Source of the DNA: Halogeometricum sp. S3BR5-2
GTDB taxonomy: Archaea > Halobacteriota > Halobacteria > Halobacteriales > Haloferacaceae
Direction: 5' to 3'
Assembly: GCF_031624635.1 (NCBI RefSeq)
Contig: NZ_JAMQOQ010000001.1
Location: 1,168,947-1,232,946, forward strand
Length of the DNA stretch: 64,000 bases
Below, piece after piece: positions 41,370-50,720 of the stretch (positions are counted from its first letter, which is position 1; each line of letters starts with the position of its first letter). A program made the position numbers and the translations under genes. The notes beneath the pieces were generated by a model. That model searched no databases and was not told the origin of the DNA. It saw only the letters and a program-made list of their open reading frames with translations.

Positions 41370-41623
41370 TGTAGTGTGGAGTCGAGGCGTCCGCCACATA
41401 AAATCGGACTGGTCCGACCCGCTGAGACGCCCCGAGACGGCTGCTCCGAGTGAGAGCGAGAAACAGTTCGTGCGATACGACCGTAGGTATAAGGACGCTG
41501 CGCGAGAGAGCAACGAAGAGTGAGAGTACTCGATAGCGTCCTCGCTCCCGATACCGACTGGGAGCCCTCGCCGAACCGGATTCTGCGGACTATCTCGGCG
41601 GCCGAGAGGAAGCCGCGACCGAC
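41370..41623. promoter_or_regulatory. Divergent promoter region between the ATP-grasp pair and the flippase
   Basis: 254 bp with TATA-like CACATAAAATC (about 41395) on the minus-strand side and a GTATAAGG patch at about 41487 on the plus-strand side. No operator palindrome stands out. Confidence 0.35.
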
Positions 41624-43141
41624 ATGCTCGACCGTTTGAAATCGGTCCTTCGGGCCGCCCTCCGAACCCTCCGCCCGGACGGAGACCTGATGTCGCAGAC
41701 CGTGAAATCCGGCATCTGGGCCGTCGGGACCAACTTCGGGTCGCGGGGACTGCAGGTCGTGATGATGATCATCCTCGCGCGCCTGCTCACCCCGAGAGAC
41801 ATCGGTCTCATGGGCATCGCGCTCGTGACGTACTCGGCGCTGAACCGGTTCTCCCGGCTCGGCATCGACCGGGCGCTCGTCCAGCGGCCGGAGGCGAACG
41901 TCGACGAGTACCTCGACAGCATGTGGGGGCTCCAGATGGCCCGCGGCGCGGTCATCGCGGCCGTCCTCGTCGTCGCCTCGCCGCTCGCGGCGTCGTTCTT
42001 CGGCGAACCCGTCGTCGAGCCGATACTGAAGGCCATCGCCCTCTCGGCGCTGGTCGCCGGGCTGTTCAACCCGAGCATCGTCTACTTCGAGAAGTCCCTG
42101 GACCTGCACAAGAAGTTCGCGTTCAACATGAGCGGGTCGGTGACGGAGTTCGTCGTCGCCGTCTCCCTGGCGTTCGTCCTGGGGGACGTCTGGGCCATCG
42201 TGTACGGGTTCATCGCCGCCGACGTGGCGAAACTCGTCGCCTCCTACGCCCTTGACAGCCGCCGGCCGGGGTTCGACTTCCGGCTCGACCACGCCCGGGA
42301 GCTGTTCGGCTACGGCAAGTGGATCACCGCCACGAGCGGAATCAGCTTCCTCCTGGTCAGCGGCGACGACTGGGTGGTCGGCTGGCTCCTGTCGACGGCC
42401 GCGCTCGGCTTCTACCAGATGGGCTACCGCCTCGGCAAGACGCCGACGATGGAGCTCTCGCGGAGCCTCTCGACGGTCGCGTTCCCCGTCTACTCGAAGC
42501 TCCAGGAGGACTCCGACGCGCTGGCCGACGCGGTGAGCAAGACGGTCAGAATCCTCTCGTTCGCGTCGTTCCCCGCCGCGGTCGGCGTCGTCCTGACCGC
42601 CGACCCGTTCGTCCGCGGCTTCCTCGGCGAGCAGTGGCTCCCCGTCATCCCGGTGATGCAGATCGTCGCCGTCTACGGGGCGTTCTCGTCGCTCACCTCC
42701 GCGTTCAACGACATCTGGAACGCCCTCGGCCACCCCGAGTACAACACGAAGATCAACCTGCTCCGACTGGCGCTGACGGGGGCGCTCATCTACCCGGCGA
42801 CGACCCGGTACGGCATCGTCGGGACCGTCGGCCTCATCGCCGGCGTGTTCGTCCTCGTCATCGTCCCCATCAAGGTTCACGTCGCCGTCCGCAGCGTGAA
42901 CGGCAGCCACCGGCGCTTCCTCGTCGAGTTGGCGTACCCGGTCCTCGCGAGCGCCGTCATGGGGGGCGCGCTGTTCGCGCTCCGACCGGCGCTCTCCGGA
43001 CTCCCGGCCATCGCGGAGTTCGCCTGCCTCGTCGTCGCCGGCGTCGCCGTCTACCTCGCGACGGTGGCCGTCGTCGAATCCCGCTCGACGTGGGAGATAC
43101 GCAACGACCTGGAAGCGGTCCTCGGTGCCGTCCGAAGCTAA
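41624..43141 (+). CDS. Polysaccharide/oligosaccharide flippase (Wzx/RfbX-like, MVF superfamily)
   Basis: 505 residues with about 14 hydrophobic segments; the opening RGLQVVMMIILARLLTPRDIGLMGIAL is the usual Wzx pattern. It belongs with lipid-linked precursor flippases that move envelope building blocks outward. No glycosyltransferase or polymerase gene is nearby, so its substrate is unclear. The 505-residue length is normal. Start choice: ATG 41624; ATG 41690 is an alternative. Confidence 0.87.
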   Translation: MLDRLKSVLRAALRTLRPDGDLMSQTVKSGIWAVGTNFGSRGLQVVMMIILARLLTPRDIGLMGIALVTYSALNRFSRLGIDRALVQRPEANVDEYLDSMWGLQMARGAVIAAVLVVASPLAASFFGEPVVEPILKAIALSALVAGLFNPSIVYFEKSLDLHKKFAFNMSGSVTEFVVAVSLAFVLGDVWAIVYGFIAADVAKLVASYALDSRRPGFDFRLDHARELFGYGKWITATSGISFLLVSGDDWVVGWLLSTAALGFYQMGYRLGKTPTMELSRSLSTVAFPVYSKLQEDSDALADAVSKTVRILSFASFPAAVGVVLTADPFVRGFLGEQWLPVIPVMQIVAVYGAFSSLTSAFNDIWNALGHPEYNTKINLLRLALTGALIYPATTRYGIVGTVGLIAGVFVLVIVPIKVHVAVRSVNGSHRRFLVELAYPVLASAVMGGALFALRPALSGLPAIAEFACLVVAGVAVYLATVAVVESRSTWEIRNDLEAVLGAVRS

Positions 43142-43219
43142 CACCATGATACCACAGCACCACTCCCCCGACCCGACTCCCGCCGCGTCGCTCGAAGACC
43201 AACACGCACCCATCCGACG

Positions 43220-45166
43220 ATGACAGGAATCTGTGGCGTCCTCGGCTCGCGCGACCACGCTATCGACGAGATGCGAGACGACCTCTCGTGGACGGGCGAG
43301 GAGCAGCGCGGACAGTTCGCCGACGAAGGCATCGCCGTCGGCTGGTCGGCCCACCCCGGCGCCGAGAACGAACAGCCCGCGGAGACGGACGACGGGACGT
43401 TCGTGTGGGCGTACGGGAACGTCTGGGGGTACGAATCACCCGACGGCGACGGCTACCAGCCGCGCTCGTCGGACGACGCGGCGACCATCGCGGAGTTCTG
43501 CGCCCGGCGGTACGAGGCCGACGGCGAGGAGTTCGCCGCGGGGCTGAACGGGTCGTTCGTCGTCGTCGTCTACGACAGCGACGAACGCGAGGCCCTCGTC
43601 GTCACCGACCGCCTCGGCACCCGCCCGGTGTACCGCGTCCGCCCGGACGAGGGGACGTTCGTCTTCTCGACGCAGATGCAGTCGCTGCCCGTCCGCCCGG
43701 ACGTCGACGCGGAGTTCGACGTGGAGTACTTGGCCGAGTACTTCACGCTCGGCGCCGTCGGCGGCGTGCGGACGCCCTTTACGGGCGTCGAGGAACTGCT
43801 CCCGTCGTCGGTCACGACCGTCGACCTCGACGCGGGCACCGTCGACACCGAACGCTACTGGCGGCCGCGCTACGACCCTGTCGACGAGCCGTTCTCGTCG
43901 TTCGCCGAGCGGTTCGTCGACCGGTTCGAGACGGTGCTCGAAGAGCGACTCGACCCCGACCTGACGTACGGGCTGCTGCTCAGCGGCGGCAGCGACTCGC
44001 GGGCCATCCTCGCCGGCGCCGACCCGGACATCGACCTGCGCACCTACCACACCGCCGGGTGGCTGAACCGCGAGGCGCAGGTCGCAGAGCAGGTGGCGTT
44101 CGCGGCGGACCGCGAGTTCCACCTGCTGCGGCGCGACCGAGACAACCACCCGCGGATGCTCGAGTCGACGCCCAAGCAGATGAACTTCCACGGCCGGTTC
44201 AGCGAGGCGCACATCACGGAGTTCGGCGACCGCATCCGCGACGAGGTGGACGTGCTCATCTCGGGGCTGGGCGCCGATACGCTGTTCAGAGAGCACGCCT
44301 TCCCGTCGCCGCGCATCCAGTTGGGTCCGCTCGGAGAGTTCGACCTCCCGATGGCCAAGCGGACGACGAGCGTGCGCAAGCACATCGAACGCCGCGCGAA
44401 GCCGCTCCCGGAGTATCTGGAGTGCTCCTCGGACCTCACCGAGATACTCGAACGGAACATCGTCTCGAACGACGGCGTCGACCACCACGGGGTGAACTAC
44501 CGGTCGGTGCGCGAACTCGTCTTCTTCGACGACTTCTACCCGTTCTCGAACAAGTCCGACTACTTCTTCCACGCGCTGAACGGGATGGTCTCGCACTGGA
44601 GCCCCTTCTTCGACAACCGCCTCGTCGAACTGGCGCTGGAACTCCCGATGCGTCACCGGATGCGGCGGAACGTCATCGACGCGACGACGGTGGCGCTGGA
44701 CGAGGACCTCGCGCGGGTGCCGCACGCGTCGACGGGCGTCCCGCTCACGAAGTCGTTCCCCACCCAGTTCCTCCTGCACCACGCGAACGCGTTCTCCCGC
44801 AAACACCTCTCGCCGGACCGCTCGCCCGAACCGTACATGTCGGACAAGCCGTGGACGAACTCCACGGAACTGCTCCGCACGCACGACTTCGCCCAGAAGA
44901 AACTCCGCGAGCGGGCCCCCGTGATGGACGCACTGCCGTTCATCGACCGCGAGGCGGCGACGCGGGTCTATCAGGACCACCTGAACGGCGGCGAACACAC
45001 GTACGTGCTGTACACGCTGCTGTCGTTCCTCCAGATGCCCGCGGTCCAGCGGATGGCGCTGGGGTCCGACGCCGAGACCGAATCCGACGCGTCGGAATCG
45101 GAATCGACCCCGGCGTCCGACTCGGAGGAGCGCGCGGAACGAGAGACGCAGACGAAACCGAACTGA
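43220..45166 (+). CDS. Asparagine-synthase homologue (AsnB-like), probably without glutaminase activity
   Basis: 648 residues. N-terminal Ntn-type domain (VVYDSDEREALVVTDRLGTRPVYR) followed by an AsnB synthetase domain with PP-loop LLLSGGSDSRAIL (about 253-265) and the FDNRLVELALELPMRHRM block. The start reads MTGICGVLG; the nucleophile Cys that should be residue 1 after Met removal is at position 5, so glutaminase activity is doubtful and free ammonia or another amine may be the donor. About 50 acidic/Ser residues form the C-tail. It is 78 bp after the flippase and is probably an amide- or isopeptide-forming enzyme of the same pathway. Confidence 0.82.
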   Translation: MTGICGVLGSRDHAIDEMRDDLSWTGEEQRGQFADEGIAVGWSAHPGAENEQPAETDDGTFVWAYGNVWGYESPDGDGYQPRSSDDAATIAEFCARRYEADGEEFAAGLNGSFVVVVYDSDEREALVVTDRLGTRPVYRVRPDEGTFVFSTQMQSLPVRPDVDAEFDVEYLAEYFTLGAVGGVRTPFTGVEELLPSSVTTVDLDAGTVDTERYWRPRYDPVDEPFSSFAERFVDRFETVLEERLDPDLTYGLLLSGGSDSRAILAGADPDIDLRTYHTAGWLNREAQVAEQVAFAADREFHLLRRDRDNHPRMLESTPKQMNFHGRFSEAHITEFGDRIRDEVDVLISGLGADTLFREHAFPSPRIQLGPLGEFDLPMAKRTTSVRKHIERRAKPLPEYLECSSDLTEILERNIVSNDGVDHHGVNYRSVRELVFFDDFYPFSNKSDYFFHALNGMVSHWSPFFDNRLVELALELPMRHRMRRNVIDATTVALDEDLARVPHASTGVPLTKSFPTQFLLHHANAFSRKHLSPDRSPEPYMSDKPWTNSTELLRTHDFAQKKLRERAPVMDALPFIDREAATRVYQDHLNGGEHTYVLYTLLSFLQMPAVQRMALGSDAETESDASESESTPASDSEERAERETQTKPN

Positions 45167-45208
45167 CAACTGACACCGACGCCGTCGAGTCACCGGTCGT
45201 TTCGGCTA

Positions 45209-45238
45209 TCGTCGCTCCCGCTGTCGTCGCTCCCGCTG
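45209..45238. repeat. Short tandem repeat in the convergent intergenic region
   Basis: Two adjacent copies of a 15-bp unit TCGTCGCTCCCGCTG lie between the AsnB-like gene and cbiA. No function apparent. Confidence 0.55.
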
Positions 45239-45260
45239 ACTTGCTCCGTTCTCCTCGCAG

Positions 45261-46607
45261 TCACTCCGCCGCCGCGTCGAGGAACGCGTCGAAGGCGCCC
45301 GACTCGGCGTGGAAGTGCGCGTACGTCCCGAGCGTCCGGTACTCCTCGACGCCGTCGTTCGCGCCGTCGACGCCGGCGCCGCGGACCACCTCGAACGCGA
45401 AGCGCGCGTCGGAGTCGGCCGTCGCCGCCGAGTAGTGGAACTCGTGACCGCGGAGCGACTCCCCCGCGGGGGCGAGAAGCGAGTCCCGGCGCGCCCGATA
45501 GCCCACGTGGTCGAGGGCGACCGGTCCGTCCGTCATCCGCGTCGAGACGGGCAGGACGCCCGCCATCGCGTGCTCCTCGCCGTCCTCGGTCGTGAGCGTC
45601 TCGCCGAGGGCCATCAGTCCGCCGCACTCCCCGAAGACGGGCAGACCCTCCGCCGCGCGTTCCGCGAGCGTCGACAGCGCCGGCGATGTGGCGAGGTCCG
45701 CGGCGTGGTTCTCGGGGTAGCCGCCGGGGAGGTAGACGGCGTCGCAGTCCGGCAGGTCGTCGCCCGCGGCGGGCGCGAACGTCTCGACCGTCGCCCGTTC
45801 GGCGAGTCGCTCCCGAACCGAGGGATAGACGAACCGGAAGGCGTCGTCCGCGGCGACGGCGACGGTCAGGTCGGCGGGGTCGGCCGGGCCGGCGGGTCGC
45901 TCCGGCGGCGCGTCCACCCGCGGGCGGCGCGCCAGCGAGAGCAGTTCGCCCGCGTCGACGTGGCGGGCAGCGGCGTCGAGGGCCTCGCTCTCGACGGGCG
46001 ATTCGCTCCCCGAGTGCAGACCGAGGTGTCTGTCGGGGATATCGAGACCGTCCAGCGGCGGCGTCCGACCGACGTAGTGCATCTCCTCGGGGATGGCGTT
46101 CCGGATTCCCTCCTCGTGTCTGCCGCCGTGCGCGCGGGCGGCGAGGAGGCCCACCACGTCCACGTCGTAGTCCATCCGGTCGGCGTAGGCGCGAAAGCCC
46201 AACGCCGTCGCCGCGACGCTCTCCATCCCGGCCGTCGCGTCGACGACGAGGACGACCGGCAGGTCGAGGTCCGCGGCGACGGCGGCGGTGCTCACGTCGC
46301 CGTCGTACAGCCCCATCATCCCCTCGACGACGCAGACGTCGCCGTGGTCGGCCCCGCGCGCGTACGTTCGCTCGAGGCCGTCCTCGCCCGTCATCCACGG
46401 GTCGAGCGTCCGCGAGGGGCGCCCCAGCGACGCGGCGTGGTGGCTCGGGTCGATGAAGTCGGGGCCGGCCTTCGCCGCGACGGGCGTCCGGCCGGCGCGT
46501 TCGAGGGCGCGGCAGGCGGCCAGCGTCGCCACGGTCTTGCCGACGCTCGATGCGGTCCCGGCGAGGACGAACCCCGGCAGGTCCGCGGGGACCGGTGTCT
46601 CGCTCAT
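45261..46607 (-). CDS. cbiA: Cobyrinate a,c-diamide synthase
   Basis: 448 residues from ATG 46607. The P-loop is GTASSVGKT (about 15-23) with the CbiA motif KAGPDFIDPSHHAASLG, and the GATase-like domain has FGECGGLMALGE (about Cys328). It amidates the a and c side chains of cobyrinic acid with glutamine and ATP. Last gene of the cobalamin operon; 35 bp downstream of cbiZ in transcription order. Confidence 0.93.
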   Translation of the reverse strand: MSETPVPADLPGFVLAGTASSVGKTVATLAACRALERAGRTPVAAKAGPDFIDPSHHAASLGRPSRTLDPWMTGEDGLERTYARGADHGDVCVVEGMMGLYDGDVSTAAVAADLDLPVVLVVDATAGMESVAATALGFRAYADRMDYDVDVVGLLAARAHGGRHEEGIRNAIPEEMHYVGRTPPLDGLDIPDRHLGLHSGSESPVESEALDAAARHVDAGELLSLARRPRVDAPPERPAGPADPADLTVAVAADDAFRFVYPSVRERLAERATVETFAPAAGDDLPDCDAVYLPGGYPENHAADLATSPALSTLAERAAEGLPVFGECGGLMALGETLTTEDGEEHAMAGVLPVSTRMTDGPVALDHVGYRARRDSLLAPAGESLRGHEFHYSAATADSDARFAFEVVRGAGVDGANDGVEEYRTLGTYAHFHAESGAFDAFLDAAAE

Positions 46608-46642
46608 GGCGGTCCCCTCGGCGCGTCCGGGATAAAAGCTTC

Positions 46643-47392
46643 TCAGTCGTTCTCGCTCCCGAGAATCTCGGAGACCGACGCCCGCTCGTCGGTGACGACG
46701 CCGTACTCGGCCGCGGCGACGGAAGCGGGTATCCCCCCGTCGCCGTCGTACCGCGAACCGAGCGACGCGCAGAGGGCGTCGCGGACGCAGGCGCGGGCCG
46801 CCGACCCGACGAGGGTGGCGCTTCCGGAGTACGCCGCCGCCTCGCCCGCGGGGTCGCAGGCGGCGACGACGGCGTCCGTCGTCGTCCCCGGAAAGCCCGT
46901 CCGCGAGAGGAGCGTCGCCGCCTTCGCCTCGGCGGCGACGGCGACGAGGTTGGCGAGGGCGCCCGCGCCGAGGGCGCGCGTCGTACCGACGAGGACGTTC
47001 ACCGTACCGGTACGGGGTTCCTCGCCGTCCGCCGCGCTCCGGTGGGTCGCGGACTCGTTGCCGTCCACGGGAAGCGCCGCCGGGTTCGACACGCCCGCGG
47101 TGACGACGGCCTCGACGGGGCCGAGGCGGGCGCGGCGGGCGTGCCGCATCGAGACGCCCGTGAGGAGCGTCGGCCCCGACTCCTCGAATCCGGCCTCGTC
47201 GAGGCGGCGTTCGACGTAGCCGTCGACGTCCGTCTCCGCCCAGCCTTCGGGGACGCTCACGTTGTAGGCGACGGGACCGGTCGAACGGCCGCCGGCGTGT
47301 CCGGTCGAGAGCCACCGCGTCTCGGGTCGCCGGAGCCGACAGACATCGTCGCGGACGACCGACTCGAAGACGGCGTCCTCGGCGCCGGTCAT
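46643..47392 (-). CDS. cbiZ: Adenosylcobinamide amidohydrolase
   Basis: 249 residues from ATG 47392, which overlaps the cobD stop (ATGA). CbiZ motifs are visible: the N-terminal LSTGHAGGR and FEESGPTLLTGVSM, and AVVTAGVSNPA near the middle; the C-terminal half has GTVNVLVGTTRALGAGALANLV and EAKAATLLSRTGFPGTTTDAVV. It removes the aminopropanol side chain of adenosylcobinamide to give adenosylcobyric acid, allowing salvage. This links imported cobinamide to the de novo route represented by cobD and cbiB. Confidence 0.92.
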   Translation of the reverse strand: MTGAEDAVFESVVRDDVCRLRRPETRWLSTGHAGGRSTGPVAYNVSVPEGWAETDVDGYVERRLDEAGFEESGPTLLTGVSMRHARRARLGPVEAVVTAGVSNPAALPVDGNESATHRSAADGEEPRTGTVNVLVGTTRALGAGALANLVAVAAEAKAATLLSRTGFPGTTTDAVVAACDPAGEAAAYSGSATLVGSAARACVRDALCASLGSRYDGDGGIPASVAAAEYGVVTDERASVSEILGSEND

Positions 47393-48399
47393 GCGAACTC
47401 CGAGAGCGCCTCGACGAGGGCGTCGTTCTCCTCGGGGAGGCGGACGGCCACCCGAACGTGCGAGTCGAGCGTCGGGAACGTCCGCGCGTCGCGCAGGGCG
47501 AACCCGCGCTCTCTGGCGTGTGCGAGGAGGGCGTCCACGTCCCCGTCCACGCCGAGAAGCAGGAACGGCGCGTCGGAGGGGTACACCTCGAACTCGGGTT
47601 CGAGGCGGTCGCGCATCCGCGCTCGCTCCGCGCCGACGCGCGCCTTCGTCTCCTCGACGAACGCCGACTGCCGCATGCAGTAGGCGCCGACGCCGGCCGC
47701 GGGCACCGAGAGCCCCCACGTCGGCCGCGCGGCGTCGAGTCTGTCCCCGAGTCCGCCCGTCGCGACGGCGAACCCCGCGCGGAGGCCGGGGAGGCCGAAC
47801 ATCTTCGTCAGCGACCGAGCGACGACGGCGCCGGGTTCGCCCGCGAGGCTCGGGCGGTCGGTGAAATCGAGGAACGCCTCGTCGACGACGAGGGCGGTGT
47901 CGGCCGCGCGGCAGTCGGCCAGATACGCGCGCAGGGCCTCCGGGTCGGCCGCCTCGCCGGTCGGGTTGTTCGGCGTGCAGACGACGGCGGCGGCGTACTC
48001 GGCCGGGTCCGCTTCCAGAATCTCGTCGTGGGCGACGGCGACGGGCGTCGCTCCCTGCAGGCGAATCTCGCGGTCGTACTCGCCGAAACTCGGTTCGGGG
48101 ACGAGCACGCTGTCGCCGGGGGCGACGGTGACGCCGAACGCGAGGCGGAGGGCGGCCAACCCGCCGGCCGTCGGGACCACCTCGCCCGGGTCGCAGTCGA
48201 CGTAGTCGGCGGCCGCGGCGCGGTAGTCGGCGTAGCCGTCGTCGGGGTAGCGCGTCGCCGGGCCGAACGCGGCGTCGTAGGTGGCGGCGGCGCCGGGCGG
48301 CCGCCTCGGGTTCGTGTTCGCGCTGAAATCGACGACGCCGTCGTCGCCGTCGCCGCCGTGAGGCACCCGCGAGACGTCCGCCGCCGAGTCAGGGTCCAT
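47389..48399 (-). CDS. cobD: L-threonine-O-3-phosphate decarboxylase / histidinol-phosphate-like aminotransferase
   Basis: 336 residues from ATG 48399 (MDPDSAADVS). PLP enzyme of fold type I: DFSANTNPRRPPG opening (as in CobD), VPTAGGLAALRLAF, VCTPNNPTGEAAD, LVVDEAFLDFTD and the PLP-lysine region ARSLTKMFGLPGLRAG. CobD makes aminopropanol phosphate for the nucleotide loop. Assignment as CobD rather than HisC rests on this operon setting and the N-terminus. It overlaps cobT by 11 bp. Confidence 0.85.
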   Translation of the reverse strand: MDPDSAADVSRVPHGGDGDDGVVDFSANTNPRRPPGAAATYDAAFGPATRYPDDGYADYRAAAADYVDCDPGEVVPTAGGLAALRLAFGVTVAPGDSVLVPEPSFGEYDREIRLQGATPVAVAHDEILEADPAEYAAAVVCTPNNPTGEAADPEALRAYLADCRAADTALVVDEAFLDFTDRPSLAGEPGAVVARSLTKMFGLPGLRAGFAVATGGLGDRLDAARPTWGLSVPAAGVGAYCMRQSAFVEETKARVGAERARMRDRLEPEFEVYPSDAPFLLLGVDGDVDALLAHARERGFALRDARTFPTLDSHVRVAVRLPEENDALVEALSEFA

Positions 48400-49390
48400 C
48401 GTCCGAGCGCAGGCGGGCCAGCACGTCAAGTGTGGCGGTGGTCACCTCGTCCAAGCGCCCGGCGCGTTCCGCGAGGTGGAGGGCGCCGCCCATCGCCGCC
48501 CCCTCCTTGGCGACGCCGTCGGCGTAGGCCGAGAGGGGGCCGGGGTCGGACGCGGCGAACCCGTCGCCGCCGCCGAACCCGGGGTCGGTCACGACGAGGT
48601 CCACGTCGTGCGCCGCCGTCGCGTCCGCCAGTTCCGGCACGTCGTCCGCGAGGTACGAGGTGGTCGCCAGCGTCAGCGGTCCGACGACGCCCGCGTGGCG
48701 GACGAGGGCGGCGACGGCGAGCATCTGCGTGCCGCCGCCGAGAATCACCTCGGTCTCTCCCTCCAAAGTCCCCGCGACGAGTCCGCTCGCGACCGCCAGC
48801 ACGGGGTCGCCCACGAACCGCACGGCGAGTTCGGGCGTGTGGGCGGCCTGTCCCGGCGCTATCTCGGAGGACTCGAACGCCTCCCCGACGACGCGCTCTT
48901 TCAGTTCGACGGGGTTCTCCGGCAGCGACGAGGAGGTGGGCCACTCCTCGCCGAGGGCGCGGAGGACGGCCAGCGCCGTCGTCGTTCCCCCCGGTATCGT
49001 CTCGCCGACGACGAGTTCCTCGTCGGGGAGCGACCGGCCGAACTGCCGGGCGGCGGCGAACGCGCCGGGCGCGGTCTGCACCGGGTCGGCCTCGCCGATG
49101 TCGCGGCCGGGGGCGGCGCCCACGGAGACGGTCGGCGCGCCCGTCGGCCGGGCGAGGCCGCCGTCGACGACGGTGGCGTCGAAGCCGAGCAGTTCGCGGA
49201 CGGCGCGGGTGACCGCTGCCGGCGTCGGACAGCCGTCGGGGCTGACGGGCGTGACGGGCGCGCGGACGGTGTCGCCGTAGGTCAGAATCTCGGCGTCGGC
49301 GCTCGGGGTGTGCACCAGCAGGTCCCGCGTCGCGCCCGCGGCGCTCAGCCCCTCCCGTTCGGCCGTGCGGGTCGTCCCCGCGACGAGCAT
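48389..49390 (-). CDS. cobT: Nicotinate-nucleotide-dimethylbenzimidazole phosphoribosyltransferase-like protein (archaeal CobT, UPF0284)
   Basis: 333 residues from ATG 49390. Distinctive features are the opening LVAGTTRTAEREGLSAAG, TYGDTVRAPVTPVSPDGCPTPAA, GGTTTALAVLRALGEEWP, and the glycine-rich ILGGGTQMLAVAALVRHAG near residue 215. This archaeal family matches TIGR00303-type proteins and probably activates the lower ligand base to its alpha-ribotide. The start shares one base with the cobY stop (TGATG), consistent with coupling. Confidence 0.85.
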   Translation of the reverse strand: MLVAGTTRTAEREGLSAAGATRDLLVHTPSADAEILTYGDTVRAPVTPVSPDGCPTPAAVTRAVRELLGFDATVVDGGLARPTGAPTVSVGAAPGRDIGEADPVQTAPGAFAAARQFGRSLPDEELVVGETIPGGTTTALAVLRALGEEWPTSSSLPENPVELKERVVGEAFESSEIAPGQAAHTPELAVRFVGDPVLAVASGLVAGTLEGETEVILGGGTQMLAVAALVRHAGVVGPLTLATTSYLADDVPELADATAAHDVDLVVTDPGFGGGDGFAASDPGPLSAYADGVAKEGAAMGGALHLAERAGRLDEVTTATLDVLARLRSDDGP

Positions 49391-49965
49391 CAATCGCACA
49401 TCTCCTCCGCACGTTCGAGGTCCGACGGTCGGTTCACGTTCACCGCGAGGCGGTCGTCGCACGTCAACTGCACGGTGTCCTCCCCGCCGGCGACGACGTT
49501 CAGCCCCGTCGGCGCGAGTTCCTCGCCCTCCCGTTCGAACGTCGTGTCCGCGGAGACGCCGAGGCGGCGCTTCAGGTCGGCGGGGACGCAGACGGTGACA
49601 GAGCGCGGACACCCCCCGCCGCCGAGGCTCTCCACAATCGCGCCGTCCACCTGTTCGGACGCGAGGAGCGGCAGGTCCGCTGCGACGGTGACGACCGGCT
49701 CTCCGACCGAATCGAGCGCGGCGGTCAAGTCGGAGACGTAGCCCTCGCCGGGCGTCTCGACCGCTGATAATCCCATCTCGCGGACGTGCTCTGCGGTCGC
49801 GGGCGCGGCGGGCGAGACGGCCGCGTGGACCGTCTCGGCGTCGCTCTCCCGAAGCGCCGCGGCGACGCGTTCGACCATCGGGACGCCGCGGACGGGAACC
49901 AAGGGTTTCTCGACCGCGCCGCCGAGGCGGGTGCCCCGCCCGCCGCACATCAGAAGAGCGTCCAC
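49390..49965 (-). CDS. cobY: Adenosylcobinamide-phosphate guanylyltransferase
   Basis: 191 residues from GTG 49965. The nucleotidyltransferase motif MCGGRGTRLGG lies at 6-16, followed by EKPLVPVRGVPM and VTVAADLPLLAS, the CobY signature. It transfers GMP to adenosylcobinamide phosphate and is the archaeal replacement of bacterial CobU, without the kinase half. It overlaps cobS by 16 bp. Confidence 0.9.
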   Translation of the reverse strand: MDALLMCGGRGTRLGGAVEKPLVPVRGVPMVERVAAALRESDAETVHAAVSPAAPATAEHVREMGLSAVETPGEGYVSDLTAALDSVGEPVVTVAADLPLLASEQVDGAIVESLGGGGCPRSVTVCVPADLKRRLGVSADTTFEREGEELAPTGLNVVAGGEDTVQLTCDDRLAVNVNRPSDLERAEEMCD

Positions 49966-50720
49966 GCCACCACCCCCGCGTGGACGCCGACGGCGCGTCC
50001 GAGTTCGTTCGCCGCGCCGAGTACGTCGCCGCTGACACCTCCGAGATGGTTCTCCCCCCAGCGGCCGACGAGGAACGCCGTCGCGACGGGCGCGAGCGCC
50101 GCGGCGACGACGCCCGCGGCGCCGAGGGCGGGCGCGACGAGGAGCAAGGGGAGGAGGGCGACGGCGCAGGGGAGCAGGTTCGACGCGTCGTTGACATCGA
50201 TGAGCGCCGCCCCCATCCCCTCGTGGGCGCTCTCGCCGGTGCAGACCAGCGTCGCCATCCCCGTCTTCGCGCCGACTTCGGCCGCGAGGGCGAGGGCGAA
50301 CGCGGTTCGCGGGAGCGTGCCGGCGACGCCGAGGGCGCCGAGACCCAGCGTGACGAGACAGAGGCAGAGCGCCAGCGCGCCGCCGACGCCCGTCTGGGAG
50401 TCCTTGAGCACCGACAGCCGACGGTCGGCGTCGCCGTGGACGGCCGCGGCGTCGCCCACGTCCGCGAGGCCGTCGGCGTGCGTGACGCCCGTGAGGAGGT
50501 ACAGGGTGGCGAGGTACAGCGCCGCCGCCGTCGGCACCGGGAGCGGAAGCAGCAGGGGAAGTGCGGCGAGGGCGCCCACGAGGTAGCCGACGACCGTGAA
50601 CGCCAGCGGCGCCCGCCGGAACGCCTCCCACGACGCCTCGTCGCTGCCGACGGGGAGACGGGTGAGGAAGGCGACGCCGCCGCGGAGGGCCGCCGGGAGG
50701 GGAATCGAGGTCAGACCCAC
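49950..50720 (-). CDS. cobS: Adenosylcobinamide-GDP ribazoletransferase
   Basis: 256 residues from GTG 50720, with about six membrane helices. The family motif HADGLADVGDAAAVHGD near residue 80 holds the acidic active-site residues; RLSVLKDSQTGVGGA follows it. It joins the alpha-ribotide to adenosylcobinamide-GDP at the membrane to give adenosylcobalamin (phosphate). Overlaps cbiB by 10 bp. Confidence 0.93.
   Translation of the reverse strand: MGLTSIPLPAALRGGVAFLTRLPVGSDEASWEAFRRAPLAFTVVGYLVGALAALPLLLPLPVPTAAALYLATLYLLTGVTHADGLADVGDAAAVHGDADRRLSVLKDSQTGVGGALALCLCLVTLGLGALGVAGTLPRTAFALALAAEVGAKTGMATLVCTGESAHEGMGAALIDVNDASNLLPCAVALLPLLLVAPALGAAGVVAAALAPVATAFLVGRWGENHLGGVSGDVLGAANELGRAVGVHAGVVAWTLF

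Noticed and set aside
47458..49212. A long plus-strand frame (584 residues) across cobD and cobT
   Set aside because: Arg/Gly/Ala-rich translation with no domain; the opposite strand encodes two motif-rich enzymes.
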